Part shown: in pieces, positions 6,548 through 14,656 of the stretch
Numbering within the stretch: the first letter of the stretch is position 1
Layout: every line of letters starts with the position of its first letter
From: Azoarcus sp.
GTDB lineage: Bacteria > Pseudomonadota > Gammaproteobacteria > Burkholderiales > Rhodocyclaceae
DNA: 18,709 nucleotides
NCBI GenBank assembly: GCA_031259795.1
Contig: JAIRLA010000002.1
Location: 1-18,709, forward strand
Direction: 5' to 3'
The notes under the pieces: model-generated
Seen by the model: the letters and a program-made list of their open reading frames with translations, nothing else
Databases searched by the model: none
What the model was told of the DNA's origin: nothing
Program-made: the position numbers and the translations under genes

Positions 6548-7994
6548 AGCGCGGGAACAGGAAGGTCGTCTTTTCCCGCAATTTCAGGGCGGGATCATCT
6601 TCGGGAGAAATCTCGAAAAAGATCTCGTACGCACCGGGCTTGCCGACGTTTCGCGGAACATGCACAGGCAAGGTGATTTCACGGATTTGCGCCGCATCCA
6701 GATCGACGCGGTGTTCGCCCGCAAGCCGCGCGCCGTCCAGCCCCGCCACGCCCAGGACGAAAGTCCGCGGCGCTTCGGTCATGTTCAGGATGCGCAGCAG
6801 GTAAACATTTTCGATCATCCCGTCCGCGACTTCCCGCCCGAGCGTGGCCCGGTCGCGGATGACGTCGACCCGCAGGGGCATCCGCGTGGCAAGCCCCCAC
6901 AGGAAAGCCGAGCCGATCACGAGCAGCACGGCTCCGTAAACCAATGTGCGCGCGCGCAACACGTGGTGGATGATTTCCGCCTTTTTCCAGCCTCGCTTGA
7001 TGGCGTTCTCGGTCGTGTAGCGCACCAGTCCGCGCGGCATGCCCATCTTGTCCATGATCTCGTCGCAGCCGTCGATACAGGCCGCGCACCCGATGCATTC
7101 ATATTGCAGTCCCTTGCGGATGTCGATGCCGGTCGGACACACCTGGATACAGACCCCGCAGTCGATACAGTCTCCCAGGCTCCCGGAGGCCGCATCCTTT
7201 CCCTTGCGGCGCACGCCGCGCGGCTCGCCGCGCGCTTCGTCGTAAGTGACCACCAGCGTGTCGGGGTCGAACATCACCGCCTGGAAACGCGCATATGGAC
7301 ACATATATTTGCACACCTGTTCGCGCATGACTCCGGCAAGCAGGAAGGTGAAAGCGCCGTAGAACAGTATCCAGAAGGTTTCCCACGGCCCAAAGGCCAA
7401 ACGCGGCACGGCGGCCAGCAATTCGTTCAGGGGCGAAAAATAGGCGACGAATGTAAAACCCGTCCACAGGGCCACGGCGCCCCACGCCATGTATTTGGCG
7501 AACTTGAGCGCGAACTTGCGACCGTCCAGCGGCGCCTTGTCGAGTCTCGCCTGTTTGTTATGGTCGCCTTCGATCTTCCGCTCGATCCACAAGAATATTT
7601 CTGTATAGACCGTCTGCGGACAGGCATAACCACACCATAACCGCCCCGCGATCGCGGTGAAGAAGAACAGGGAATAAGCCGAGATAATCAGCAGGACGGC
7701 CAGGAAGCGCACATCCTGCGGCCAGAAGACCCAGCCAAAGATATAGAACTTGCGTTCCGTCAGATGAAGCAATACAGCTTGCCGGTCATTCCACATCAGC
7801 CACGGCAGGCTGTAGAACACGATCTGGGTCAGCCATACCAGCGCCCAGCGCCATTTGGCGAAGATGCCGTTGACCGCGCGTACATAAATTTTCTTGCGGT
7901 TCGCGTACAACCCGCCTTGTTTCGACGGGGAAGCGGAAGCCGGGGGAGGAACAGGCGGAGACGGAGAAATTTCCGGGTTTGCAGAATCATTCAT
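6546..7994 (-). CDS. ccoG: cbb3 oxidase accessory ferredoxin-like protein CcoG (RdxA/FixG), 482 aa
   Basis: A polytopic membrane iron-sulfur protein; CcoG has been linked to copper reduction during cbb3 biogenesis. After a Pro-rich N-terminus there are several helices, the conserved WCGYACPQ motif and a CKYMCPYARFQ motif. A double 4Fe-4S cluster region follows (CIDCGVCIQVCP and CIGCAACIDGCD). A C-terminal membrane helix and an Ig-like FixG C-domain end in the TTFLFPR tail. The start at 7994 is preferred because GGGAGG lies 8 nt upstream; an upstream frame start at 8012 would itself cover that site. It is separated from ccoP by about 100 bp containing a terminator-like hairpin, so expression may be partly independent of ccoNOQP. 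Confidence 0.96.
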   Translation of the reverse strand: MNDSANPEISPSPPVPPPASASPSKQGGLYANRKKIYVRAVNGIFAKWRWALVWLTQIVFYSLPWLMWNDRQAVLLHLTERKFYIFGWVFWPQDVRFLAVLLIISAYSLFFFTAIAGRLWCGYACPQTVYTEIFLWIERKIEGDHNKQARLDKAPLDGRKFALKFAKYMAWGAVALWTGFTFVAYFSPLNELLAAVPRLAFGPWETFWILFYGAFTFLLAGVMREQVCKYMCPYARFQAVMFDPDTLVVTYDEARGEPRGVRRKGKDAASGSLGDCIDCGVCIQVCPTGIDIRKGLQYECIGCAACIDGCDEIMDKMGMPRGLVRYTTENAIKRGWKKAEIIHHVLRARTLVYGAVLLVIGSAFLWGLATRMPLRVDVIRDRATLGREVADGMIENVYLLRILNMTEAPRTFVLGVAGLDGARLAGEHRVDLDAAQIREITLPVHVPRNVGKPGAYEIFFEISPEDDPALKLREKTTFLFPR

Positions 7995-8043
7995 GAACGA
8001 CACCTCCCGCAACGAAAATCAGAATATTCTAATGCTATCACGT

Positions 8044-8080
8044 GAAAGAAAAGCGCCCCGGAAGCAAAACTCCCGGGGCG
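8044..8080 (-). terminator. Terminator/attenuator between ccoP and ccoG
   Basis: On the minus strand CGCCCCGG-(11 nt)-CCGGGGCG forms an 8-bp perfect stem (8054-8061 with 8073-8080), followed by CTTTTCTTTC. It starts 15 bp past the ccoP stop. The T-tract is interrupted, so partial read-through into ccoG is plausible. Just beyond it, TAGAAT (minus strand, 8026-8031, 5 of 6 to the -10 consensus) overlaps the palindrome AGAATATTCT (8021-8030), a candidate start for a separate ccoG transcript; no good -35 was found. Confidence 0.75.
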
Positions 8081-8094
8081 ACCTTTCTCCACAT

Positions 8095-9069
8095 TTACTT
8101 GTTGCTCAGACTATATACATACGCCGCCAGGACGTGCACCTTGGCTTCGCCCAGAAAGTCTTTCCAGGCTGGCATGTTGTTGGTCAGGCTGCCGGGGCCC
8201 GCGTTGCGCCCCCTGGTGATCCCCTCGATGATGGCGTCTTCCGAATTGTCATACAACCACACGCTGTCGGTCAGGTTGGGCGCGCCGAGCAGGCCCATCG
8301 CGGGAACGCCCATGGAGATCCCCATGGCGACGGCGCCCTTGCCATCCGCGCCGTGGCAGGTGAGGCAGGTGCCCTTGCCGGTGAAGATGTCCCTGCCGCG
8401 CGCCGCGCGCGCCGCATCATGCGACAGATTGGAAAGGGAACGCACGTAATTGGCCGCGTCCTTGATCTCGTCCGCGGTCAGCGTCCCGCCCAGGGGGGTC
8501 ATCATCCCGGCGCGGCCTTCGGAGATGGAGCCCTTGATGGTCTCCGGATCGCCGCCATACAACCAGTCGCCGTCGGTCAGGTTCGGAAAGCCCCTGGAGC
8601 CCTGGCCCAACGACCCATGGCATTGCGCGCAATAGGTCAGGAACAGGCGCTGGCCCGTGGCGACCGCATCCGGATCCTTCGCCAGAGTCTCCACGGATAT
8701 ACCCTGGTATCTCGCAAAGATCGGGCCGTATGTGCCTTCGGCATCGAAGACCTCCTGCGCATACTGCGCGCGCAGTCCGCGATCCTTTTCTGGATCGGCC
8801 GGATTGCTGTGCCGGTTGCCGAAGCCCGGGAACAGGTAAAGATAGAAAATCGAAAAAATGACGGTCGCCCAGAACAGGTACAGCCACCAGCGCGGCAGCG
8901 GATTGTTGTACTCCCTCAGGTTTTCGTCCCACACGTGCCCCTGCAACTTGGGCTCGCCGGACTCTTTCGACGTCATGTTGGTCACCAGCACGACGAGACA
9001 GAACAGCAGGCCAAAGGCAACGAGGCCCGACACGTACAAGTCCCAGAAACTGTTGATAAAATCAGCCAT
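8095..9069 (-). CDS. ccoP: cbb3 cytochrome oxidase subunit III, dihaem cytochrome c CcoP, 324 aa
   Basis: Passes electrons from periplasmic donors towards the catalytic subunit. Two N-terminal membrane helices (about 12-30 and 61-81) are separated by the typical HVWDENLREYNNPLPRWW linker. Two class I cytochrome c domains follow, with haem motifs CAQCH (147-151) and CLTCH (235-239). Likely Met ligands lie in GMMTPLGG and NNMPAW. The length is normal for CcoP. The start overlaps the end of ccoQ by 8 bp (ATGGCTGA), indicating translational coupling, with GGAAGGG upstream. Confidence 0.98.
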   Translation of the reverse strand: MADFINSFWDLYVSGLVAFGLLFCLVVLVTNMTSKESGEPKLQGHVWDENLREYNNPLPRWWLYLFWATVIFSIFYLYLFPGFGNRHSNPADPEKDRGLRAQYAQEVFDAEGTYGPIFARYQGISVETLAKDPDAVATGQRLFLTYCAQCHGSLGQGSRGFPNLTDGDWLYGGDPETIKGSISEGRAGMMTPLGGTLTADEIKDAANYVRSLSNLSHDAARAARGRDIFTGKGTCLTCHGADGKGAVAMGISMGVPAMGLLGAPNLTDSVWLYDNSEDAIIEGITRGRNAGPGSLTNNMPAWKDFLGEAKVHVLAAYVYSLSNK

Positions 9070-9253
9070 TTGTCATCCCTTCCTTTTCAGCCGGACGCGC
9101 CGGCAGATCGTCATCGGCCAGAGGCAATTGCGCCGCCTCGTCGAACCCGGCCCGCGCCTGCCTGCCGTAGGCCCAGAAGCAGATGCCCACGAAACACAGC
9201 AATCCCACCAGAAGGAGGATGCTTCTCAGGCTATTGACCAGTTGTCCATCCAT
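9062..9253 (-). CDS. ccoQ: cbb3 oxidase subunit IV CcoQ, 63 aa
   Basis: A small single-helix subunit thought to stabilise the cbb3 complex. One helix (about residues 11-28) is followed by YGRQARAGFDEAAQLPL, matching the CcoQ pattern of an aromatic helix end and an acidic F-x-E-A-A-x-L-P-L stretch. It sits between ccoO (19-bp gap) and ccoP (8-bp overlap). GAGGAGG lies 12 nt before the ATG, a somewhat long spacing. Confidence 0.94.
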   Translation of the reverse strand: MDGQLVNSLRSILLLVGLLCFVGICFWAYGRQARAGFDEAAQLPLADDDLPARPAEKEGMTNG

Positions 9254-9272
9254 GGCGGCGCGATGCCTCCTC

Positions 9273-9905
9273 TTACCTTACGTTACGAAGCGCCAAGCCC
9301 AATCCCTGGAGATAGGCGACTATGGCGTCGAGCTCGGTCTTCCCGGCCAGCGCCGCGGGGGCGTTGGCGATTTCCTCGTCGGTATAAGGCACGCCGACCA
9401 TGCGCAACGCTTTCATGCGCGCACCGATGTCGTCCATCTGAAGCGAACGGTCGAGCCATGGAAACGCCGGCATGTTCGACTCCGGCACGACATCGCGCGG
9501 ATTGATGAGGTGCACGCGCTGCCATTCGTCCGAATAGCGGGCGCCGACGCGCGCCAGATCCGGCCCGGTGCGCTTCGAACCCCACTGGAAGGGATGGTCG
9601 TAGATGAATTCGCCCGCCACGGAATAGTGGCCGTAACGTTCGGTCTCGGCCCGGAACGGACGGATCATCTGCGAGTGGCAGTTGTAACAGCCTTCGCGGA
9701 TGTAAATGTCGCGCCCCGCGAGGCGGAGGGCATCATAGGGTTTCACGTCGAGCGCGTTCCCCTTGTCGTCGACCGCGGTCGTCGTGGATGTCTGGAAGAA
9801 CAGCGGCACGATTTCCACCAGCCCCCCCACGCTGACAGCAAGCAGCGTGAGGACGATCATCAGGAATACGTTGCGTTCGATCGCGTCGTGTTTTGATTGA
9901 GCCAT
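9273..9905 (-). CDS. ccoO: cbb3 cytochrome oxidase subunit II, monohaem cytochrome c CcoO, 210 aa
   Basis: A membrane-anchored cytochrome c that accepts electrons from CcoP and donates to CcoN. An N-terminal helix (about residues 13-36) precedes the haem motif CYNCH (73-77) with the family context [17 protein letters not shown]. The [20 protein letters not shown] block is typical of CcoO. The likely axial Met lies in [10 protein letters not shown]. The start at 9905 (MAQSKHD) has GGAG 9 nt upstream; an upstream frame start at 9926 would overlap the ccoN end. The gap to ccoN is 13 bp. Confidence 0.98.
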   Translation of the reverse strand: MAQSKHDAIERNVFLMIVLTLLAVSVGGLVEIVPLFFQTSTTTAVDDKGNALDVKPYDALRLAGRDIYIREGCYNCHSQMIRPFRAETERYGHYSVAGEFIYDHPFQWGSKRTGPDLARVGARYSDEWQRVHLINPRDVVPESNMPAFPWLDRSLQMDDIGARMKALRMVGVPYTDEEIANAPAALAGKTELDAIVAYLQGLGLALRNVR

Positions 9906-9918
9906 GTCTGATCTCCGC

Positions 9919-11343
9919 TTAAGCATGGGCAGCGGCCGGAGCCACTATCGGTGCGTTATAAGCCCTCTCGCCGGCGATGGTCTTGAGCATGTTGTAGAAC
10001 ATGATCAGCATGCCCACCAGGAAGAGCGCGCCGCCTACGAGGCGAATGGTCCAGAGTGGATAGGTCGCCTTGACGCCTTCGACGAAGGCATAGGTGAGCG
10101 TGCCATCCGGGTTGACCGCGCGCCAGTACAGACCCTGCATCACCCCGGCGATCCACATCGAAGCGATATAGAGCACGATGCCGACGGTCGCCACCCAGAA
10201 GTGGGTATTGACAAGCTTGGTGCTGTACATCTCGGTCTTGCCGTACAGGCGCGGGAGCAGGAAGTAAACCGAGCCGATGGAAATCAGCGCCACCCAGCCC
10301 AGCGCGCCGGAATGCACGTGGCCGACCGTCCAGTCGGTGTAGTGCGACAGCGCATTGACGGTCTTCACCGACATCATCGGCCCCTCGAAAGTCGACATGC
10401 CGTAGAACGACAGCGAAGTGACCATGAACTTCAGGATCGGATCGGTGCGCAGTTTGTGCCAGGCGCCGGAGAGCGTCATGATGCCGTTGATCATGCCGCC
10501 CCAGGATGGCGCCAGCAGGATGAGCGAGAACAGCATGCCGACGGATTGCGCCCAGTCGGGCAGCGCGGTGTAGTGCAGGTGGTGCGGCCCCGCCCACATG
10601 TAGGTGAAGATGAGCGCCCAGAAGTGCACCACCGACAGGCGGTAAGAATAGATGGGGCGGTCGGCCTGCTTCGGCACGAAGTAGTACATCATCCCCAGGA
10701 AGCCCGCGGTCAGGAAGAAGCCCACCGCGTTGTGGCCGTACCACCACTGCACCATGGCGTCCTGCACTCCGGCGTAGGCGGAGTAGGACTTGAACAGCGA
10801 TACCGGGATTTCCACGCTATTGACGATGTGCAGCAGCGCCACGGCGATGATGAAGGCGCCGTAGAACCAGTTCGCCACATAGATGTGGCTGACCTTGCGC
10901 GTGGCGACGGTGCCGAAGAACACGACCGCGTAGGCCACCCAGACAACGGCGATGGCGATGTCGATCGGCCATTCGAGTTCGGCGTATTCCTTGCCCGTGG
11001 TGATGCCGAGGGGAAGGGTGACGGCGGCCGCGACGATGATGAGTTGCCAGCCCCAGAAGACGAAGGAGGCCAGCCCCGGCGCGAACAACCTGGTATGACA
11101 GGTCCGCTGTACGACATAAAAGGACGTTGCGAACAAGGCGCAACCGCCGAACGCGAAAATCACCGCGTTGGTATGTAGCGGACGCAGCCTGCCAAAATGC
11201 AGGAATTCGTGCACATTCAGTTCGGGCCATATGAGCTGTGCCGCGACGATCACGCCGACCAGCATGCCCACTATGCCCCACACCACCGTCATGATGGCGA
11301 ACTGGCGCACGACTTTGTAGTTATAAGTCGCTTGCGATTGCAT
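9919..11343 (-). CDS. ccoN: cbb3 cytochrome oxidase catalytic subunit I CcoN, 474 aa
   Basis: The haem-copper oxygen-reducing, proton-pumping subunit of the C-type oxidase. About twelve hydrophobic segments. The ligands are all visible: low-spin haem b His57 and His344, CuB His204, His254 and His255, high-spin haem b3 His342, and the cross-linking Tyr248 in [12 protein letters not shown]. Counted from an upstream in-frame GTG these become 60, 347, 207, 257, 258, 345 and 251, the same numbering as the Pseudomonas stutzeri subunit. The ATG at 11343 is chosen because AGAGG lies 8 nt upstream; the GTG at 11352 overlaps that site. It is the first gene of ccoNOQP, behind a class II-type FNR promoter. 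Confidence 0.98.
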   Translation of the reverse strand: MQSQATYNYKVVRQFAIMTVVWGIVGMLVGVIVAAQLIWPELNVHEFLHFGRLRPLHTNAVIFAFGGCALFATSFYVVQRTCHTRLFAPGLASFVFWGWQLIIVAAAVTLPLGITTGKEYAELEWPIDIAIAVVWVAYAVVFFGTVATRKVSHIYVANWFYGAFIIAVALLHIVNSVEIPVSLFKSYSAYAGVQDAMVQWWYGHNAVGFFLTAGFLGMMYYFVPKQADRPIYSYRLSVVHFWALIFTYMWAGPHHLHYTALPDWAQSVGMLFSLILLAPSWGGMINGIMTLSGAWHKLRTDPILKFMVTSLSFYGMSTFEGPMMSVKTVNALSHYTDWTVGHVHSGALGWVALISIGSVYFLLPRLYGKTEMYSTKLVNTHFWVATVGIVLYIASMWIAGVMQGLYWRAVNPDGTLTYAFVEGVKATYPLWTIRLVGGALFLVGMLIMFYNMLKTIAGERAYNAPIVAPAAAHA

Positions 11344-11423
11344 GTGAGTCACCTCTTAGTTTGAAAAACCCCTCTTGAGACACCTGCGCCTCGGATGGCC
11401 ATGAAACCGCCACCACCGGGCGA

Positions 11424-11464
11424 AGGATACCTTCGAGCCAAAACCACAATTTGATACAGATCAA
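11424..11464 (-). promoter_or_regulatory. FNR/ANR-dependent promoter of ccoNOQP
   Basis: A perfect FNR box TTGAT-ACAG-ATCAA lies at 11451-11464, centred at 11457.5. On the minus strand TATCCT (11424-11429, 4 of 6 to TATAAT) would set transcription start near 11417, placing the box at about -40.5. This is essentially the -41.5 spacing of class II FNR activation. The ATG of ccoN lies about 75 nt downstream. FNR/ANR control of cbb3 oxidase genes is well documented in proteobacteria; the start site itself is inferred. Confidence 0.88.
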
Positions 11465-11539
11465 CCTACGGATGTGCATTGTATTGCAGGGCGCAAGAAT
11501 GGAAAAGCCTGCCGCCCTCCGGCCATCGCGGCGCGCCAT

Positions 11540-11567
11540 AAAAAAAAGGGTGCGCATATACGCACCC
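11540..11567 (-). terminator. Rho-independent terminator downstream of ccoS
   Basis: On the minus strand GGGTGCG-TATATG-CGCACCC (stem 11548-11554 with 11561-11567) is followed by eight uninterrupted Ts (11540-11547). It ends the ccoI-ccoS transcript, and the candidate sRNA, before the ccoN promoter at about 11417. Confidence 0.93.
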
Positions 11568-11641
11568 CCAACCCCAACAGAGAGACAAGAAAACATTGCG
11601 GCTACCGGAAACCGCCGCGGCAGCCAACCACCATATGGACG
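11540..11641 (-). ncRNA. Candidate FNR-activated small RNA between ccoS and ccoN (~102 nt)
   Basis: Read on the minus strand, an FNR box (11675-11688) is followed by CATACT (11648-11653, 4 of 6 to TATAAT). This predicts a start near 11641, with the box at about -41. About 100 nt later comes a strong intrinsic terminator ending in eight Ts. Between them, GGCTGCC pairs with GGTAGCC (11619-11625 with 11600-11606, one G-U pair) as a 5' hairpin. A single-stranded U/C-rich linker (11568-11599) contains TTTTCTTGTCTCTCTGTT. No ORF with a ribosome site is present. A 5' hairpin, a pyrimidine-rich seed-like region and a U-tailed terminator form the usual layout of an Hfq-type sRNA. Alternatively it is only the 3' untranslated end of the ccoI-ccoS mRNA. 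No known RNA family was recognised. Confidence 0.5.
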
Positions 11642-11674
11642 GAAACCAGTATGCCCCCTCTCCACCCTCTCCCC

Positions 11675-11688
11675 TTGACCAAGATCAA
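11675..11688 (-). promoter_or_regulatory. Second FNR/ANR box, 16 bp past the ccoS stop
   Basis: TTGAC-CAAG-ATCAA matches the FNR consensus TTGATnnnnATCAA at 9 of 10 defined bases. It sits between the ccoS stop and a terminator rather than directly before a protein gene. The CATACT hexamer at 11648-11653 on the minus strand lies at class II spacing. Any leftward transcript would meet the terminator at 11540 before reaching ccoN. Confidence 0.72.
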
Positions 11689-11703
11689 AAGCAATGCGAT
11701 TTG

Positions 11704-11940
11704 TTACAAATTTTTCTCGTTTTCACGAGCGCGCCCGCCCTCATTCTTGCCCGGAACCCCCATCGGGTTCTCGCCGCTCTCTTTCTCCCGCCGCGGCTCG
11801 TCCCGATCATCGAGCAAGATGCGATAAGCCGGGCCTTCGAGATCGTCGTATTGCCCCGTGCGCAACGACCACCAGAACAAAACGCCGATGATGAAGACCA
11901 GAATGAGCGAGATCGGAATCAGCAGAAAAAGACTTTCCAT
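11704..11940 (-). CDS. ccoS: cbb3 oxidase maturation protein CcoS, 78 aa
   Basis: A small single-helix protein needed in other bacteria for cofactor insertion into cbb3 oxidase. MESLFLLIPISLILVFIIG forms the N-terminal helix. It is followed by the family signature FWWSLRTGQYDDLEGPAYRI and a DD stretch. The C-terminal 25 residues are charged and Gly/Glu-rich, a somewhat long tail for the family. It lies 7 nt after the ccoI stop with AAGG as a weak ribosome site, so the two are coupled. Confidence 0.95.
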   Translation of the reverse strand: MESLFLLIPISLILVFIIGVLFWWSLRTGQYDDLEGPAYRILLDDRDEPRREKESGENPMGVPGKNEGGRARENEKNL

Positions 11941-11947
11941 CCTTGCC

Positions 11948-14431
11948 TCAGCCCCGACCGCGATGTTGCAGCCGCAGCGCGTTGAGAACCACCAGCAGCG
12001 AACTGCCGGCCATGCCGACGCCGGCCATCAGGGGCGTCACCCAGCCAAGCATCGCCAGCGGCACGGCGGAAAAATTGTACGCGAATGACCAATAAAGATT
12101 TTGCCTGATGATACGCAAGGTCTTGCGGGCAAGCCCCCCGCCGGCGGCCAGTCCGGCAAGTCCTTCGCCAAGCAGCACGATGTCGGCCTGGTTGCGGGCG
12201 AGATCGGTGCCGCTGCCCATCGCCACCGAAACATGCGCCTGCGCCAGCACCGGCGCGTCATTCACGCCATCGCCGACCATCGCCACCACATTGGCCGGAT
12301 CGTTTTGCAAAGCGGCGATGAACGCCTGCTTGTCCTGTGGCGTCATGCCGCCATGCACGTCGGCAATGCCCAACTCGCGTCCCACCGCCGCCGCCACGGC
12401 GGGCGCGTCGCCCGACAGGATCGTCATTGGAATCCCCGCTGCGGCGAGCTGGCGGATCAGTTCGACCGCGGCCGGGCGCAAGACATCGGCCAAGCGGAAA
12501 AGTCCGAGCCAGCCGCGCGCATCGGCGAGCGCCACCACCGTGCCCGTTTTCGCTTCCAGTTCGGCGACGGCGGCGGGCATGGGCTGCCCCAGGCGCGCGG
12601 CGACGAAATCCGGCCGTCCGATCCACACTTCCCCGCCATCGTGGCGGCCGGCCATGCCCTGCCCGGTCAGCGCGACCACCTCGCTGACCGCGGCGAGCGT
12701 TTTCCCCGCGGCCATGGCGCGCAGCCCGAGCGCCACCGGATGCTCCGACCCCTGCTCCAGCGCCGCGCCGAGCGCGCACAGCGCCTCGGCGTCCAGCCCG
12801 CCCAACGGCCGGATCTCCTCCACCGTCATCCGCCCCAAGGTTAATGTGCCCGTCTTGTCGAACACATAATGATTGGCCCGCGCCAGGGTTTCGATCGCAT
12901 GCCCGCGCGTCACCAGCACGCCCAGGCGCGCCAGCGCGTCGGTCGCCACCGTGAGCGCGGTGGGCGTCGCCAGCGACAGGGCGCAGGGGCAGGCCACCAC
13001 CAGCACCGACACGAAGACCCACAGCGCCCGCGCCGGTTCGACGAAATACCACGCCGCCCCGGTTGTCGCCGCCAGCGCCAGCAATACCACGACGAAATAC
13101 GCCGCCCAGCGGTCGGAGAGCGTCGACAGTCTCGGTTTTTCGCCTGCGGCCCGCTCCATCAGGCGGCGGATCGCCGCCAGGCGGGTATCGTCCCCCACCT
13201 GCTCGATCCGCAGCACGAGCGGACTGGAAACATTGATACTGCCGCCGGTAAGAGAAGAACCCGCCGCCTTGGGCACGGGCTTGCTTTCCCCGGTCAACAG
13301 GGCCTCGTTGGCTTCGCTCGCGCCGTCGATCACCGTGCCGTCGGCGGGAACGACCTCCCCCGGCCGCACGCGCACGCAGTCTCCGGGCGCGAGTTGCGAG
13401 ACCGGCACGCGCTCGCCTCCCTCCCGCGGCCAATGCGGCAAACGCTCGCTGAACATCGGCAAGACCTTGCCCAGTTCCTCGATACCGCGCACCGCCCGCT
13501 GCCGCGCCAACATTTCGAGATAGCGCCCGCCGAGCAGGAAAAACACGAACATCGTCACCGAATCGAAATAAACCGCCGGCCCATGCGTCAGCGTCGCCCA
13601 CAGGCTCGCCAGGAACGCACTGCCGACGCCGAGCGCCACCGGCACATCCATCCCCAGGCGGCGCAGGCGGATATCGCGCCAGGCGCGCTGGAAAAACGGC
13701 GACGCCGAATACAACACCACCGGCAAAGTCAGGATCAGGCTCGCCCAGCGCAGCAGCAGTTCCACATCCGCCGTCATGTCGCCATCGCCCGCCATATAGG
13801 CCGGGAAGGCATACATCATCACCTGCATCATGCCGAAACCGGCGACGAACACCCGCCACAGCATCGCGCGCCGCTCGCGCTCGGCCACCTGCTCGGCGCG
13901 CGCGGCATCGTAAGGGTAAGCGCGATAGCCGATGGCCCGGATCGCCCCGAGGATGCCGGAGAGTTTGATCCGGCGTTCATCCCAGCGCACGCGCGCGCGC
14001 CGGGTGGCGTAATTGATCCGCACCGCCGACACGCCCGGCTGGCGGGCGATATGCTGCTCATTGAGCCACACGCAGGCGGCGCAGGTGATGCCTTCGAGAA
14101 TCAGCGAAGCCTCGCGCTCGTGCTCATTCTCGCCGGCCGGGCGCACAAAGCCGCGCTGGAACTCGGGGTGATCGAAAAGTCCGAGTTCGCGCAGTTCATC
14201 CGGGAGCGCCTCGGCCTTGGTCTCGGGCATGGCATCGCGGTGGCGGTAATAATCGGTCAGGCCGTTGCCGACAATCGCCTGCGCCACCGCCTCGCATCCG
14301 GCGCAACACATGCGGCGCTCCTCGCCGTCTATGAGCACGCGATAGCCGCTCCGCGGCGGCACCGGCAGGCCGCAGTGGTAACAGGCGCATTCATCGGCGG
14401 ACGCCGGGGAAGATGGAAGAATCGAACTCAT
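11948..14431 (-). CDS. ccoI: Copper-transporting P1B-type ATPase CcoI (FixI), 827 aa
   Basis: Exports copper across the inner membrane for the cbb3 active site. The N-terminal Cys cluster (CACYHC at 15-20, CCAGC at 42-46) is the domain that distinguishes FixI/CcoI from other copper ATPases. A heavy-metal-associated domain follows with CAAC (117-120). Catalytic motifs are TGES (380-383), CPC in the transport helix (481-483), DKTGT with the phosphorylated Asp525, SEHP (563-565) and GDGVND (720-725). The start at 14431 gives the normal length of about 820; the open frame continues upstream to 14656 but that part is Arg/Cys-rich and untypical. The Shine-Dalgarno sequence is weak. ccoI leads a two-gene unit with ccoS, located upstream of ccoNOQP rather than after ccoG as in many genomes. 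Confidence 0.96.
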   Translation of the reverse strand: MSSILPSSPASADECACYHCGLPVPPRSGYRVLIDGEERRMCCAGCEAVAQAIVGNGLTDYYRHRDAMPETKAEALPDELRELGLFDHPEFQRGFVRPAGENEHEREASLILEGITCAACVWLNEQHIARQPGVSAVRINYATRRARVRWDERRIKLSGILGAIRAIGYRAYPYDAARAEQVAERERRAMLWRVFVAGFGMMQVMMYAFPAYMAGDGDMTADVELLLRWASLILTLPVVLYSASPFFQRAWRDIRLRRLGMDVPVALGVGSAFLASLWATLTHGPAVYFDSVTMFVFFLLGGRYLEMLARQRAVRGIEELGKVLPMFSERLPHWPREGGERVPVSQLAPGDCVRVRPGEVVPADGTVIDGASEANEALLTGESKPVPKAAGSSLTGGSINVSSPLVLRIEQVGDDTRLAAIRRLMERAAGEKPRLSTLSDRWAAYFVVVLLALAATTGAAWYFVEPARALWVFVSVLVVACPCALSLATPTALTVATDALARLGVLVTRGHAIETLARANHYVFDKTGTLTLGRMTVEEIRPLGGLDAEALCALGAALEQGSEHPVALGLRAMAAGKTLAAVSEVVALTGQGMAGRHDGGEVWIGRPDFVAARLGQPMPAAVAELEAKTGTVVALADARGWLGLFRLADVLRPAAVELIRQLAAAGIPMTILSGDAPAVAAAVGRELGIADVHGGMTPQDKQAFIAALQNDPANVVAMVGDGVNDAPVLAQAHVSVAMGSGTDLARNQADIVLLGEGLAGLAAGGGLARKTLRIIRQNLYWSFAYNFSAVPLAMLGWVTPLMAGVGMAGSSLLVVLNALRLQHRGRG

Positions 14432-14588
14432 GGACAAGACTCGGGCCGACAGCCGCGCCAAGCCGTCCCGGCGCGGACAAAAAGGACGCGCCCTTGTAGC
14501 ACATCCGCCCCCGCTCCACCAAGATCGGCAAACACAAAGCGCGGGAAGCGGGCAATCCATCCGGATGCGCACAAAATCCCTCCGGCCC

Positions 14589-14622
14589 GGCGGAACGACA
14601 TCCTCGGCGGAACGGCATCCTC
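14589..14622. repeat. 17-bp tandem repeat directly upstream of a -10 hexamer
   Basis: GGCGGAACGACATCCTC (14589-14605) is immediately followed by GGCGGAACGGCATCCTC (14606-14622), one mismatch in 17. The second copy abuts TACAAT at 14623, the likely -10 element of the lipoprotein gene. It occupies the -35 region, where no TTGACA-like hexamer is seen. Confidence 0.75.
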
Positions 14623-14628
14623 TACAAT
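14623..14628 (+). promoter_or_regulatory. -10-like hexamer TACAAT of the lipoprotein gene
   Basis: TACAAT matches the sigma-70 -10 consensus at 5 of 6 bases and lies 28 bp before the ATG at 14657. There is no clear -35; the 17-bp tandem repeat fills its place, suggesting activator-dependent use. On the opposite strand of this 225-bp ccoI-lipoprotein gap, TTGGTG-18 nt-TACAAG is a weak candidate promoter for ccoI. Confidence 0.4.
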
Positions 14629-14656
14629 TGCGCCATTCCCATCCCGGAGGCGACAC

